Source of the DNA: Xanthomonas bonasiae
GTDB lineage: Bacteria > Pseudomonadota > Gammaproteobacteria > Xanthomonadales > Xanthomonadaceae
Length of the DNA: 64,000 nucleotides
Direction: 5' to 3'
Assembly: GCF_017163705.1 (NCBI RefSeq)
Contig: NZ_JAFIWB010000027.1
Span: 18,547-82,546, forward strand
The notes under the pieces are model-generated. The model worked only from the letters and a program-made list of their open reading frames with translations. It had not been told where the DNA came from and did no database searches. Both the position numbers and the translations under genes were made by a program. Shown here piece by piece: positions 26,769-35,036 of this stretch. Within the stretch, counting starts at the first letter, position 1, and each line of letters begins with the position of its first letter.

Positions 26769-27860
26769 TCACTCCTTGCCGCCCGGCTTCGCCGCGGCCA
26801 CGCTCAATCGCTTCGGGTCCAGCACCACGTGCTTGATGCGGGTGCGTTTCCAGGTGTAGCTGATGTGCACCAGGCCGTCGCGGGTCTGGATGACCGCCGG
26901 ATAGGAGAATTCGTCCTTGGCGCTGTCTTCCAGGGTCAGCACGCGGGTCCAGTGGCTGCCGTCGGCGGACAGGGCGACCGCCAGGGTGCCGCGGCCGTCC
27001 CACCAGTCCTTGCCGGCTTCGGTGGGGTTGTAGACCAGCAGCGAGCGGCCGTCCGCCAGGACCACGGCGTCGGTGCCGGAGTTGGGGTTGGCCAGGTCGA
27101 GCAGGGTCATCGGTCCCCAGCTGCGGCCGTGGTCGTGCGACCAGGTGCTGAACACGTGGTTCTGCTGGCTGCGGCCGATCGCCTGCACGCGGCCGTCGGT
27201 GTGCACCAGCACGCTGGGCTGGATCGCGCCGATCCGCGCCGGGTCGTTCAGCGACGGGCCGCGGGTCCAGTGCGCGCCGTTGTCGTCGGACCACTCCATG
27301 TGCGCGACCCAGCCGGCGTCTTCGCTGCTGCTGGGGCTGAGGATGCGGCCGTCGGCCAGTTGCACCGGCTTGTTCTTGATCGGGCCGAGGATGCCCTCGG
27401 GCAGGCGCTCGGGCGCAGACCAGCGCACGCCGCCATCGCGGGAAGTAATCTGCATGCCCCACCAGCGCTTCGGGTCCGGACCGACCTTGTAGAACAGCCG
27501 CAGCGGTCCCTTGGCCGGCTGGAACAGCACAGGGTTCCATGCCGGCAACGGCGCGCCCTTTGGCTGCTTGCCGTCGGCCACGCGTTGCGCCGGCTGCCAG
27601 CCGTGCGCGTCGCGCCGTGCGACCCAGATGCCGACGTCGTCGGCGCCCTCGTGGCGCCCGCCGAACCACGCGGCGAGCAGGCCGTCGCGGGTTTCCAGCA
27701 GGGTCGAGGCATGGCACTGCGCGGTCGGCGCCGCGGTGTTGACGAATTCGCTGTAGACGATCGGCGAGGGCAGGCCGAGCGGCGGTGCGGTCGGCGCGGG
27801 CGCGGCGATCGCGCGCACGGCGAACAGCGAAAGGAGTGGGAGCAGCGTGGGGTACATCAT
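26769..27860 (-). CDS. Secreted sialidase-like (BNR/Asp-box) glycosidase
   Basis: This is a 363-residue protein with an N-terminal signal peptide (to about residue 20, VRAIAAPAP). It is followed by a six-bladed propeller with Asp-box-like repeats (SRDGGVRWSAP, SDDNGAHWTRG, SHDHGRSWGP, SADGSHWTRV). The fold resembles the exo-alpha-sialidase family widespread in plant- and gut-associated bacteria, including AWFGGRHEGADDVGIWVARR near the N-terminus. The substrate could be sialic acid or another sugar acid such as a plant uronate or KDO. It is convergent with cutC across the repeat region. Confidence 0.85.
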   Translation of the reverse strand: MMYPTLLPLLSLFAVRAIAAPAPTAPPLGLPSPIVYSEFVNTAAPTAQCHASTLLETRDGLLAAWFGGRHEGADDVGIWVARRDAHGWQPAQRVADGKQPKGAPLPAWNPVLFQPAKGPLRLFYKVGPDPKRWWGMQITSRDGGVRWSAPERLPEGILGPIKNKPVQLADGRILSPSSSEDAGWVAHMEWSDDNGAHWTRGPSLNDPARIGAIQPSVLVHTDGRVQAIGRSQQNHVFSTWSHDHGRSWGPMTLLDLANPNSGTDAVVLADGRSLLVYNPTEAGKDWWDGRGTLAVALSADGSHWTRVLTLEDSAKDEFSYPAVIQTRDGLVHISYTWKRTRIKHVVLDPKRLSVAAAKPGGKE

Positions 27861-28303
27861 GGTGGTCCGGTCCTGTGCCGGTTAAAGAGATACCTATTTA
27901 TCATCAATTAAATACCACATGCTGACTGTGTCGGCAGCAAACGGGTATCCGACACCATCGAGGACCTGCGAGCCGAACCGCCCGCTCTCGCCGATCCGCT
28001 GGCTGGCTGCCCTTGGCCTGACCGCGCTGGCCGCGCCGCGCGCGCTGGCGGATAGCTTCTCCCGAGGGAAGCCGTCGTCGCAGCAGTTCGGGGTCCAGGT
28101 CGCGCAGGCCGACGCGATCGGGCATACGAAGATCGATCACTTCCCGCGGTCATGGCCTCGCGCGTGCGCCTGAACCTCACTGCCCAGCGCCGACGCGTCG
28201 CACATCCGCGCGTTCCAGTTGTTCGACGTGGGCGCTGCCGCGCGCTGAATCCGCCCGTCTGCGCCACGCACAGGCCGCGCCTGGGCGCCCGCGGGGCGCG
28301 GAC
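27861..28303. other. Intergenic region upstream of the sialidase-like gene and R-body locus
   Basis: This holds an AT-rich stretch just before the sialidase-like gene (27875-27920), probably its promoter, and then GC-rich DNA. A minus-strand frame (27904-28140, IDLRMPDRVGLRDLDPELL) has protein-like composition and could be a gene remnant. I cannot assign it and no start is convincing. Nothing else is recognised before the promoter-like motif at 28304. Confidence 0.5.
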
Positions 28304-28335
28304 TTTTTCACATCGCGGCGAAGGCTGCGTTTAGG
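28304..28335 (+). promoter_or_regulatory. Promoter-like motif 1 of the R-body locus (TTTTTCACA-N15-CGTTTAGG)
   Basis: TTTTTCACA (28304-28312) and CGTTTAGG (28328-28335) are separated by 15 bases. This is the same arrangement as the closer matches at 32114 and 34554. It lies 96 bases before the possible small gene at 28431 and about 500 before the adenosine-deaminase-like gene. It is the weakest of the three matches, with three differences from the other two. Confidence 0.5.
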
Positions 28336-28430
28336 ACAGTGTCGCCGAGCATCGCGCGATGCCTGCAGTGCGCTGCGCGGACGAGGCATGCGCGAGTCGA
28401 TGGCGATACGTTTCCGAACGGAGCATCGCC

Positions 28431-28793
28431 ATGGTCAGCAGGGCAGGTGGACGCCGATCCCGTTTCCGGTCGGCATGGACGCGTTGCAGGGTCCGGCGCC
28501 GTGCGCGCCTGCGCCAGGCATGGTGCGTGGCGCTGGCGTGCATCGCGGTCATGCTGGCGCCCTCCTGGGATACGCGTGCGCAGTCGCTGTCGGCCATGGC
28601 CGAGGCTTGCCGCGATCCATTGCGGACCGTCCGCGAGCAGTCGATCACCCCTCAGCCTCCCGGCGCGTCGCTGGCGCCGACCAGGCGCGACGATTCGATC
28701 GATGCACCGCAACGCGTCGCGCTCGCCGCCGGCCGTCCGCGCTCGCGCTGCGCTGCGGACCCGGAGCGATCCGGCTTTCATTCTCGTCCCTAG
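28431..28793 (+). CDS. Possible small exported basic protein (uncertain)
   Basis: This is a 120-codon frame with a start at ATG 28431 preceded by CGGAG. Its sequence has a very Arg-rich N-terminus, a hydrophobic stretch (WCVALACIAVMLAP), and an Ala-x-Ala-like cleavage site (DTRAQS), so it could be an exported protein. It lies between promoter-like motif 1 and the adenosine-deaminase-like gene. No family is recognised, and the Arg bias is typical of chance frames in GC-rich DNA. It may only be leader sequence. Confidence 0.3.
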   Translation: MVSRAGGRRSRFRSAWTRCRVRRRARLRQAWCVALACIAVMLAPSWDTRAQSLSAMAEACRDPLRTVREQSITPQPPGASLAPTRRDDSIDAPQRVALAAGRPRSRCAADPERSGFHSRP

Positions 28794-28831
28794 GCGGCGG
28801 ATGCCGCCCGTCTCTTCCTAAAGGATCCGCC

Positions 28832-31033
28832 ATGGCCTATTTCAAGCTCGCCGAACAAACCCAGCTGACCCGCTACGTCTGCGATTACCACAGCCACTTC
28901 ACCGGCATCCTGCCGACGCAGCGTAAGCGGCTCGACGATGAAGGCGCATCGCTGGCGCAGTTGCTGGCGCAGAGGTTCTATCCCGGCGATGCGCATCGGC
29001 TTGCCAAGGGCGAGCTGAAATTGTTCGACTACGCGTTGTCGCTGATGATCGACAGCAAAAGCAATCCGTTCGCGCGGTTGCTGGCAAAGCAAAACCGCGC
29101 CGATTACGAGCGCGCCGAATGCGTGGCAGAGAACCTGTATATCGCCTGCCAGGTGTTGGCGGCGAACGCGGGCTATCTGCCTGAAGAGCTAGCCCTGCCG
29201 CCGCAGTCGCCAGCCCTGTATTCGCTGGTCGGCCGCGAGATCGTCGCGCCGGCGCTGGCGTCCGCGGCGGGTCCCGATGTCCGCTTGCGCGAATTGGTGC
29301 GCTACTTCAACAACAAGCTCTACAGCGCCAACAAGTACACCCCGTTCGACGACGCCTACAAGTTGCGCGGCCATTTCGTAAAGCAACTGTGCCAAGGCGA
29401 TCCGGCCAAGTACGACACCTGGAACGAAGCGCAGAAGAATGACTACCAGGCGTGGGCGAACGCCACGTTCGACTACCTGCGCGAGGACGGTGTGCTGTTG
29501 ACCCAAAGCGCCGCCACCGAGGACGAGATTCCGCAATTGGCCAGGTTGGCGCAGGCGTATAACACCGCAAAGGGCACCGACTACCGCTTGCTGGTGCACA
29601 CGCCGCACCATTACATGGCAAAGGGCGAACTGGCCAGCTATCTGGACGCCAAGGTCAGGCCGTTGCTGGTCGGCGAGGGTAGCCCCGTCGTCGTCGGGCT
29701 GGACCTGCTTGGCGCGGAGAACAAGGTCGGCAACTACGCCGAATTGTTCAAATGGTTGCAGGCCAATGTCGAAGCACTGGGCGCCAACTTCGGCGACGAC
29801 GGCGAAGGCAAGCGTGCGCGTCGCATGATCGTGCATATCCACTGCGGCGAAGGCAGCGGCTTCGGCGCGGAGAACCGTTCGGTCATCGGCTATTACTTCC
29901 ACGAAGCCGGCGATCCGGATCCGGCGTTCTACGCGGCATTGTCCGCACATGTGCTCGACGCATGCGGCGCAGCGTACGCCAAGCGCAGCAATACGGTGCG
30001 CGGAACGCGCGGTACCGCCATCCCTCAGGCGCTGTTCGAGGAATTGTTCGCCAATACCGCATTCAGCCATGCCGGGCACGTGCTGCGTCGCTTCGACATC
30101 AATGCGCCGCTGTCGCGCGAACTGGCCGGCTACAACGCCAAGCGCAACGTGATGGCCTTGAGCGAGGCGCTGGACCTGATCCAGGTGCCGTTCAAGGAAG
30201 ACTACTACCGCAACCTGGTGGAAGAAAACCCGCTGTACGCGTTCCGTCTCGGCCACGACTACTACTACCGTAGCTATATGGTGTCGCGCTACCCGTGGCT
30301 GGCCTTCGACACCAACTTGGGCAGCAATGCGATCACCGGCGCCTCGGCGCAGTTCGATTCGGTGCATGGCTACCGGCTCAATCGCGGCTACCGGCATCTG
30401 GACGGCTACATCGATACCGACGTGCTGAATGAGGCCGGAAACGCCGTGTTGAGCATGGACGCGCGCAGCCTCAGCAGCAGCCAGATCGCCAGGTTCATTG
30501 AACTCAGTCGGTCTAAAGATGATCTTCCGACAACGCTGCAAAAAAATCGTGATTTCCTGCTGCAGCAACTCAAGGGCGCGCTGGGACCGATCAAGGCTGC
30601 GATACCGGAGGAGGCGCTGTTCGCAACCTATTGCTTGCTGACCGAATACTGCGCCGGCGAACAGGATGTCGCCGCCTTGCGCTACCAAGCGATGGTGCGC
30701 GTCCTGCAGGTGTTTCAGAACTGGCGCTCGTACCTGCTCGGTGCCGACGGCCAGGGCGTGGAGCATACCGGCGTGCAACATGAATTCCTGCGTATGCTGG
30801 TGCTGCTTGTCTACAAGATGCTGTTGATCAACCAGGGCGAAATTCCAGTGGCAGTGCTGCAGGCGCTGGCCGCGCTGTTGCAACAGCTGGCACGGGGCTA
30901 CTGGACGGCGACGATTGGCCCGCTGGACGACCTTCAGGACGCTGCCGATCCGCTGGGCCTGGAATCGCTGGATGGCTTCAAGGGTCCCGCCTCGGTGGTC
31001 GTGGTGCGGCGCACGCCGCCAGCCCAGCCGTGA
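28832..31033 (+). CDS. Adenosine-deaminase-like metal-dependent hydrolase of the R-body locus
   Basis: This is a 733-residue cytoplasmic protein starting at an ATG behind AAAGGATC. Motifs follow the order of the adenosine/AMP deaminase fold: an N-terminal metal-binding His-x-His in DYHSHFTGILP (His20, His22); VVGLDLLGAENK, resembling the VVGIDLAGDE segment; HIHCGEGSG near residue 336, resembling HAGEAGG with the catalytic Glu; GHVLRRFDI near 415, in place of RIGHG; and a possible metal-ligand Asp in WLAFDTNLGSN near 491. It is twice as long as simple adenosine deaminases, with extra helical N- and C-terminal regions. The substrate is unknown. It leads an operon with the 76-residue protein downstream, ending at the terminator at 31311. 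Confidence 0.65.
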   Translation: MAYFKLAEQTQLTRYVCDYHSHFTGILPTQRKRLDDEGASLAQLLAQRFYPGDAHRLAKGELKLFDYALSLMIDSKSNPFARLLAKQNRADYERAECVAENLYIACQVLAANAGYLPEELALPPQSPALYSLVGREIVAPALASAAGPDVRLRELVRYFNNKLYSANKYTPFDDAYKLRGHFVKQLCQGDPAKYDTWNEAQKNDYQAWANATFDYLREDGVLLTQSAATEDEIPQLARLAQAYNTAKGTDYRLLVHTPHHYMAKGELASYLDAKVRPLLVGEGSPVVVGLDLLGAENKVGNYAELFKWLQANVEALGANFGDDGEGKRARRMIVHIHCGEGSGFGAENRSVIGYYFHEAGDPDPAFYAALSAHVLDACGAAYAKRSNTVRGTRGTAIPQALFEELFANTAFSHAGHVLRRFDINAPLSRELAGYNAKRNVMALSEALDLIQVPFKEDYYRNLVEENPLYAFRLGHDYYYRSYMVSRYPWLAFDTNLGSNAITGASAQFDSVHGYRLNRGYRHLDGYIDTDVLNEAGNAVLSMDARSLSSSQIARFIELSRSKDDLPTTLQKNRDFLLQQLKGALGPIKAAIPEEALFATYCLLTEYCAGEQDVAALRYQAMVRVLQVFQNWRSYLLGADGQGVEHTGVQHEFLRMLVLLVYKMLLINQGEIPVAVLQALAALLQQLARGYWTATIGPLDDLQDAADPLGLESLDGFKGPASVVVVRRTPPAQP

Positions 31034-31056
31034 CCTCCGGGCAAGGGGACATCGCG

Positions 31057-31287
31057 ATGGACGAGATCACCGAGTACCTGTGGCAAGAGCAACTCGCGCA
31101 ACCGCCAGCCGTGGCGGCGGACACGCCGCCGGCGGACGCCGCAGCGACTACGCCGCCGCAGTCGTCGGCGCAGTCGTCGGCGCCGGAGCGGGAGCAGCCC
31201 TATCAGCCCAACCTGGAACAGTTGCTGCGTGCATTGAGCAACCCCGAAGTGCGCGAGGCCCTGGTCAAGCTGCTGCAGCCTCGCTGA
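31057..31287 (+). CDS. Small Pro/Ala/Gln-rich protein of the R-body locus
   Basis: This 76-residue protein lies 23 bases after the hydrolase gene. The ATG at 31057 follows AAGGGGA; an in-frame GTG at 31030 has weaker support. The protein has an acidic start (MDEITEYLWQEQLAQ), a low-complexity Pro/Ala/Ser middle, and a helical end (NLEQLLRALSNPEVREALV). No family is recognised. Its place between a hydrolase and R-body regulators suggests an accessory role. A terminator follows. Confidence 0.6.
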   Translation: MDEITEYLWQEQLAQPPAVAADTPPADAAATTPPQSSAQSSAPEREQPYQPNLEQLLRALSNPEVREALVKLLQPR

Positions 31288-31310
31288 TCCACGCCGACAC
31301 GTTCCGATCC

Positions 31311-31345
31311 GGGCCTGACTGCATGCGCAGCAGGCCCTTCTTTTT
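31311..31345 (+). terminator. Rho-independent terminator after the hydrolase operon
   Basis: GGGCCTG (31311-31317) pairs with CAGGCCC (31331-31337), with an inner CTGC/GCAG pairing. The stem is followed directly by TTCTTTTT. This is one of the clearest intrinsic terminators in the window and separates the hydrolase unit from the sigma-factor gene. Confidence 0.85.
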
Positions 31346-31535
31346 GCGTGCGCGCGCGACAGGAAACTTGGTCGCTGCGGCGCACGCGCGTATGCATTCG
31401 TAGACAAAGCAACACGGCGTGCCGCATGTGGCGCGGCCGGCCGCCAATGCGGCGTGGCGTTGTCACCCAGGGAACAGCTATTGCCTGCAAGCCCCGCAGA
31501 GACTCGTTGCACAAGGGACTTCGGGAGTGTGTGCG

Positions 31536-32099
31536 ATGGATGTGGCAACGGGGAAAGAGGAAGGGGATGCCGGCCGTTTCGCCAGGGCCGACGAGATGTT
31601 CACGCGGGCATGGCGCAACGCTCTGCCGGATCTGCGCCGGCGTGCGTTGCGGCTGGCCAACGGTCGCCTGGATGCTGCGGAAGACCTGCTGTCGGATACC
31701 GCGGTGAAGGCGCTGCTGTTCATGCGCCGCTCGCCGGAGGCGATGACCGATCCGCAGGGATTCCTGTTCGTGGTGTTGCGCCACGTGTTTCTGGACGCGG
31801 TCAGGCGTCGTCGCAGCGGCGAGCCGCTGGACCGGCAACACGAGGCGCACGACGTGGACACCGTGGCCGACCAGGGCATGACCGCGCTGCAGCGCGCCGA
31901 GTTGAGCGATCAGATGGAGCGCGTGGTCGCCGCGGTGGCGGCGCTGACCCGCGAACAGCGGCGCCTGTTCGGCTACCGCTTCGTCGAGGAGTTGCCGTAT
32001 CCGGTGATCGCCAATCTGCTCAGCATCAACCAGCCGCTGGTGCGCAAGCGCGTGGAGTTGCTGCGCAAGCGCCTGCGCCTCGCGCTGGTGGCGGAGTGA
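31536..32099 (+). CDS. ECF-like sigma-70 family sigma factor of the R-body locus
   Basis: This 187-residue protein starts at ATG 31536 behind GGGAG. Region 2 covers about residues 25-95 (LRRRALRLANGRLDAAEDLLSDTAV, then PQGFLFVVLRHVFLDAVRR). Region 4 covers about 130-185, with a helix-turn-helix (LTREQRRLFGYRFVEELPYP followed by VIANLLSINQPLVRKRVELL). Region 3 is missing, as in ECF factors. No anti-sigma gene is adjacent. It lies directly upstream of the first RebB gene, and the same promoter-like motif precedes two reb units and the hydrolase unit, so it is the likely activator. A cluster-encoded sigma factor is also known from the P. aeruginosa PA14 reb cluster, from memory. Confidence 0.85.
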   Translation: MDVATGKEEGDAGRFARADEMFTRAWRNALPDLRRRALRLANGRLDAAEDLLSDTAVKALLFMRRSPEAMTDPQGFLFVVLRHVFLDAVRRRRSGEPLDRQHEAHDVDTVADQGMTALQRAELSDQMERVVAAVAALTREQRRLFGYRFVEELPYPVIANLLSINQPLVRKRVELLRKRLRLALVAE

Positions 32100-32113
32100 G
32101 CACGCGCGGCCAG

Positions 32114-32145
32114 GGTTTCACAAACCGCCCACGGCGGCGTTTTCA
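32114..32145 (+). promoter_or_regulatory. Promoter-like motif 2 (GGTTTCACA-N15-CGTTTTCA) before rebB-1
   Basis: GGTTTCACA (32114-32122) and CGTTTTCA (32138-32145) are 15 bases apart, identical in both boxes and spacing to the motif at 34554. The -10-like CGTT is typical of ECF-type promoters. It lies just after the sigma gene and 113 bases before rebB-1. Confidence 0.7.
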
Positions 32146-32258
32146 TTCAACGCCGGGCCGGCGCGGGCTGCGGCATCGCGGGCACTGCGGCTGACCCACG
32201 GCTCCGTCCGTGACGACCGCAGCGCCTCCCGGCAGGCGACTTACGAAGGAACAGGTTC

Positions 32259-32492
32259 ATGGCAGACAACACGCTCGTCAATTCGCAGATCACCGATGCG
32301 GTCACCCAGACCAACGTCAAGGTGGTGGCCGAGGCGCCCGCCCAGGCGATCGCCTCGCTGTACCAGGTCTCCAGCCACTCCACCGGGCTGGCGTTGCAGA
32401 ACGCGGTGTACAGCCAACAGGCGCTCAACCAGATCTCCACCGCGGTGGTGTCCAAGGCGGTGGCGCTGATCATGGCGATCGGCGAGAAGTGA
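32259..32492 (+). CDS. R-body subunit, RebB family (rebB-1)
   Basis: This 77-residue member of the RebB family of refractile-body proteins starts behind AAGGA. The core NSQITDAVTQTNVKVVAEAP is the family signature and is shared with the copies at 34630 and 35037. The C-terminus is shorter and ends in VSKAVALIMAIGEK. R-bodies are cytoplasmic protein ribbons that unroll on a pH change and can burst membranes. It forms a likely operon with the two genes that follow (gaps of 59 and 40 bases). Confidence 0.9.
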   Translation: MADNTLVNSQITDAVTQTNVKVVAEAPAQAIASLYQVSSHSTGLALQNAVYSQQALNQISTAVVSKAVALIMAIGEK

Positions 32493-32551
32493 CGCGGCCC
32501 GCATAGCGCCGGGCGCTGCCGCGGCGTCGTTCTATCCTTCAGGAGAGTGGC

Positions 32552-33448
32552 ATGTGGCCTTTCAACAGCAAGACCAACCCGCCGCCAGCGGCCGCCGCAG
32601 CGCCGGCGCCCGCGGTAGCGCTGCCGGCGCCGGGTGCTGCGGCGGTATCCGGCGCACCGACGGCGAGCGCTGCGGCGGCAGACGGGCCCGTGCCGACAGC
32701 GGACGGCGCGGCGCCATCGGCCCCCGCATCCGCGCCCGCGCCCACCGTTGCCGCTGCCGCTGAGGCGGTGCCTGCCAGTGTACCGACGGCTGCGCCGACG
32801 GGAAGCGCTGGCGGCACCGAGGCAGGCAGTCCCGATGCGGCATCCGCATCGACCGCCACCGACGCCGCGGCGGCCAGTGCCGGCGGCGCTGCGGCGGCCC
32901 CGCCCAGCGATGGCGATGCTGTGTCGCCTTCGCCTTCGCCGGCAGCACCGACCTCGCCTCCACCGCCACCCTCAATGCTGAGGACGCTCAACGCACGCAT
33001 GATGGATCAGGCGGCTGCAGCGACACCGGCCAGCGACGCGCTCAACAGCAAGATCGTGCAGGCGGTGCGGCTCACCAATGCCGAAACGATGGCGTACGCG
33101 CCGTCGCAGATCGTGATCGGTTCGGACATGCTGATCAGCCAGGCGGCCGGCCTGGTCGCGCAGTCCGCGGCGGTCTATTTCGACGGCGTCAGCAAGATGG
33201 CGCTGGCCAGCCAGGGCGTGCTGATCAAGCAGATGACCGAGAACCTGGCAGAGAACAAGCTCGAGCAGGCCGCCGAGGATGCGCTGGGCGTGCTGGCGAC
33301 CGATGTGCTGGTCGGTGCGGCCGCGGCGGTGGCGGCCGCGGCCGGCGCGCTGGAAGCGGAGTCGGCCAGTTTCGCCATCGACAAGATCGACCAGAGCATC
33401 GCCAAGTACGCCGACCTGATGCGCGGGCGCAAGTCGGCCAGCAGCTGA
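32552..33448 (+). CDS. Long R-body-associated protein with Ala/Pro-rich N-terminus and Reb-like C-domain
   Basis: This 298-residue protein has residues 1-140 of almost pure Ala/Pro/Ser/Thr/Gly low-complexity sequence (MWPFNSKTNPPPAAAAA start). Residues 155-290 contain a Reb-like module: NSKIVQAVRLTNAETMAYAP aligns with NSQITDAVTQTNVKVVAEAP of RebB, followed by SKMALASQGVLIKQM and a helical, Ala-rich end. It starts behind CAGGAGAG. It may be a larger structural or polymerisation-modulating subunit. A truncated paralogue is at 58952-59404. Confidence 0.75.
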   Translation: MWPFNSKTNPPPAAAAAPAPAVALPAPGAAAVSGAPTASAAAADGPVPTADGAAPSAPASAPAPTVAAAAEAVPASVPTAAPTGSAGGTEAGSPDAASASTATDAAAASAGGAAAAPPSDGDAVSPSPSPAAPTSPPPPPSMLRTLNARMMDQAAAATPASDALNSKIVQAVRLTNAETMAYAPSQIVIGSDMLISQAAGLVAQSAAVYFDGVSKMALASQGVLIKQMTENLAENKLEQAAEDALGVLATDVLVGAAAAVAAAAGALEAESASFAIDKIDQSIAKYADLMRGRKSASS

Positions 33449-33488
33449 GCGCGCGCACCGCGCGAGACACCCGCCATCGGGAGCCACC

Positions 33489-34058
33489 ATGCAGGACACC
33501 CCAGAATCCGAACTCGATCCGTTGTACGGCTTCGCCCAGCGCTGGCTGGGGCGCGAACTGAGCCCGATCGAACGCGTGCAGTTGCAGGCTTTCGCGCAGT
33601 CGGCCAATGCCGCGCAGAGCAAGCCGTCGGCCAAGGCGCGGGAGATGTCGAAATCGCTGATCGACGCGGAGCGCCAGCGCGTGGACGGCTTGATCGCGCA
33701 GATGATGCACGGCATGCAGGACGCCGCGCGCGGCGTCGAGCTGGCCGACGGCGCCAGCGGCCACGCGGTGCTCGATGCGGTCGCCGCCGCGCCGTCGCTG
33801 GACGCGTTGCGTCCGGGCCGGCTGCGCCCGCTGCAGAGCGGCGAGACCAGCGGCAACCAGCTGCTGGTGGCGCAGATCGCCGATCGCCTGGGCAACCTGG
33901 TGCGCAAGGAAGTGCAGGCCTGCTTCGATCGCGAGTTCGGCAACCTGGCGCAACAGATGCAGGCGGTGGTGGACGCGGCGCGCGCGGTCGGATTGGTCGA
34001 TGCGCCGCCGTCGGCAGAGGCGGGTGAAAGTACCCCGGCAACGCCCGCTTCGGGCTGA
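33489..34058 (+). CDS. R-body locus accessory protein, unknown function
   Basis: This is a 189-residue, mostly helical acidic protein behind GGGAG, 40 bases after the long Reb-like gene. The N-terminal LYGFAQRWLGRELSPIERVQ segment recurs in the protein at 59486, and both pairs have the same gene order, so the two are a co-inherited set. The middle and C-terminus (QLLVAQIADRLGNLVRKEVQ) look like coiled-coil. No family is recognised and there is no signal peptide. Confidence 0.75.
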   Translation: MQDTPESELDPLYGFAQRWLGRELSPIERVQLQAFAQSANAAQSKPSAKAREMSKSLIDAERQRVDGLIAQMMHGMQDAARGVELADGASGHAVLDAVAAAPSLDALRPGRLRPLQSGETSGNQLLVAQIADRLGNLVRKEVQACFDREFGNLAQQMQAVVDAARAVGLVDAPPSAEAGESTPATPASG

Positions 34059-34553
34059 TCCATCCGAACGCGCATGGCCGTGCATGTCCGCTTCGTCGGC
34101 GGATGTGCGCGGCCGGGCGTGTTTGCGTACCTGCGGTGCGGTGGTGCGGTGGTGCGGCGGCGGCAATGCTGCGGTATGTGCTGCGTAATTCGTGCCGGAT
34201 GCGCGTGCGCACATAGCTGCCGCAGCAGTGGCGATACGGCGATGGGACCGATCGATGATGCACAGGTCGGCATTGCATGGGCTACCGAATGCGATACCTC
34301 GGTAGCCGTCTGTGGGCCATCGCATGCGCCTGTAGTAGGTAGCCGCTGCCATGACGCCAAGCGCACGTGGCGATACCCGCCGTCGCGAGACAGGCGATGC
34401 AGCGGCAAGGGTGGCGGTACCGCAGGCCATGCAGTTCGCTCGCACTAGCGCCGCCGTCGCCGTCGCCGATCCGGCGCGACGGCGCAAGTGTTTGCCGGCG
34501 ACCCTGCCGGCCTGCGCCAAACCCGGTGGAACAGCGAGACAAGTGCGGCGCCT
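34059..34553. other. Non-coding gap inside the R-body locus
   Basis: I see no convincing gene in these bases. Composition becomes irregular, with GCGATACGGCGATGG-like and GGTAGCCG-like short repeats around 34230-34400. Apparent frames are Arg-rich and lack ribosome-binding sites. The stretch ends at promoter-like motif 3, so it separates two reb transcription units. Confidence 0.5.
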
Positions 34554-34585
34554 GGTTTCACAGTCCGTGCACTGCGCCGTTTTCA
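34554..34585 (+). promoter_or_regulatory. Promoter-like motif 3 (GGTTTCACA-N15-CGTTTTCA) before rebB-2
   Basis: GGTTTCACA (34554-34562) and CGTTTTCA (34578-34585) match motif 2 exactly in both boxes and in the 15-base spacer length, while the spacer sequence differs. Its downstream edge is 45 bases before the rebB-2 start, a good promoter distance. Confidence 0.75.
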
Positions 34586-34629
34586 GTGATCGTACGGCGT
34601 GGGCCGTACGCCAACCCAGGAGCGAACAC

Positions 34630-34950
34630 ATGGCATTTCCAACCGCCGTCAACGACCAGATCACCGATGCGGTCACCCAGTCCAACGTCAAGGTCATCGG
34701 CGAAGCGCCGGCCTTTGCGATGGCGTCGATCTACCAGAGCATGGCGCACTCGACCGGCATCCTGTTCGAGAACGCCGTCTCGGCGCAGCAGCAGCAGAAC
34801 ACGCTGGCGCAGGCCGCGGCCAACCAGGGCGTGATGCAGATCTACAGCCTGGATACCACCGCCGCCGCCGGCGCCACCGAGAAGGTCGCGCAGACCGGTG
34901 TCTCCGACAACCTCACCAGCCTGCTGACCGTGCTCAACGCGTTCAAGTAA
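34630..34950 (+). CDS. R-body subunit, RebB family (rebB-2)
   Basis: This 106-residue RebB-family protein starts behind AGGAG. It carries NDQITDAVTQSNVKVIGEAP, then a run around SAQQQQNTLAQAAANQGVMQ, and IYSLDTTAAAGATEK near the end. It is about 80 percent identical by eye to rebB-3 over its whole length, so the pair arose by duplication. These two are the best candidates for the main ribbon-forming subunits. It is transcribed from motif 3. Confidence 0.93.
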   Translation: MAFPTAVNDQITDAVTQSNVKVIGEAPAFAMASIYQSMAHSTGILFENAVSAQQQQNTLAQAAANQGVMQIYSLDTTAAAGATEKVAQTGVSDNLTSLLTVLNAFK

Positions 34951-34965
34951 GCGTCGGCCCGCTTG

Positions 34966-34988
34966 CCGTCGCCATAGCGCGGCGACGG
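34966..34988 (+). promoter_or_regulatory. Perfect hairpin between rebB-2 and rebB-3
   Basis: CCGTCGCC (34966-34973) and GGCGACGG (34981-34988) form an 8-bp stem with a 7-base loop, 16 bases after the rebB-2 stop. There is no T-run after it, so it is more likely an mRNA-stabilising or partial attenuating structure than a full terminator. It could set different amounts of the two subunits. Confidence 0.6.
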
Positions 34989-35036
34989 TAGCGCGGGGCG
35001 CGAGTCTGCTATTCCTTTCCTATCGAGGAGCGTTTC

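Noticed and set aside
27919..28173. Small plus-strand frame with a hydrophobic start (RWLAALGLTALAAPRALAD)
   Set aside because: No ribosome-binding site, an overlapping opposite frame with equally plausible composition, and no recognisable mature domain.
34074..34448. Frames in the gap between the accessory protein and rebB-2
   Set aside because: Low-complexity, Cys/Arg-rich translations without start signals. The region reads as non-coding leader before promoter-like motif 3.
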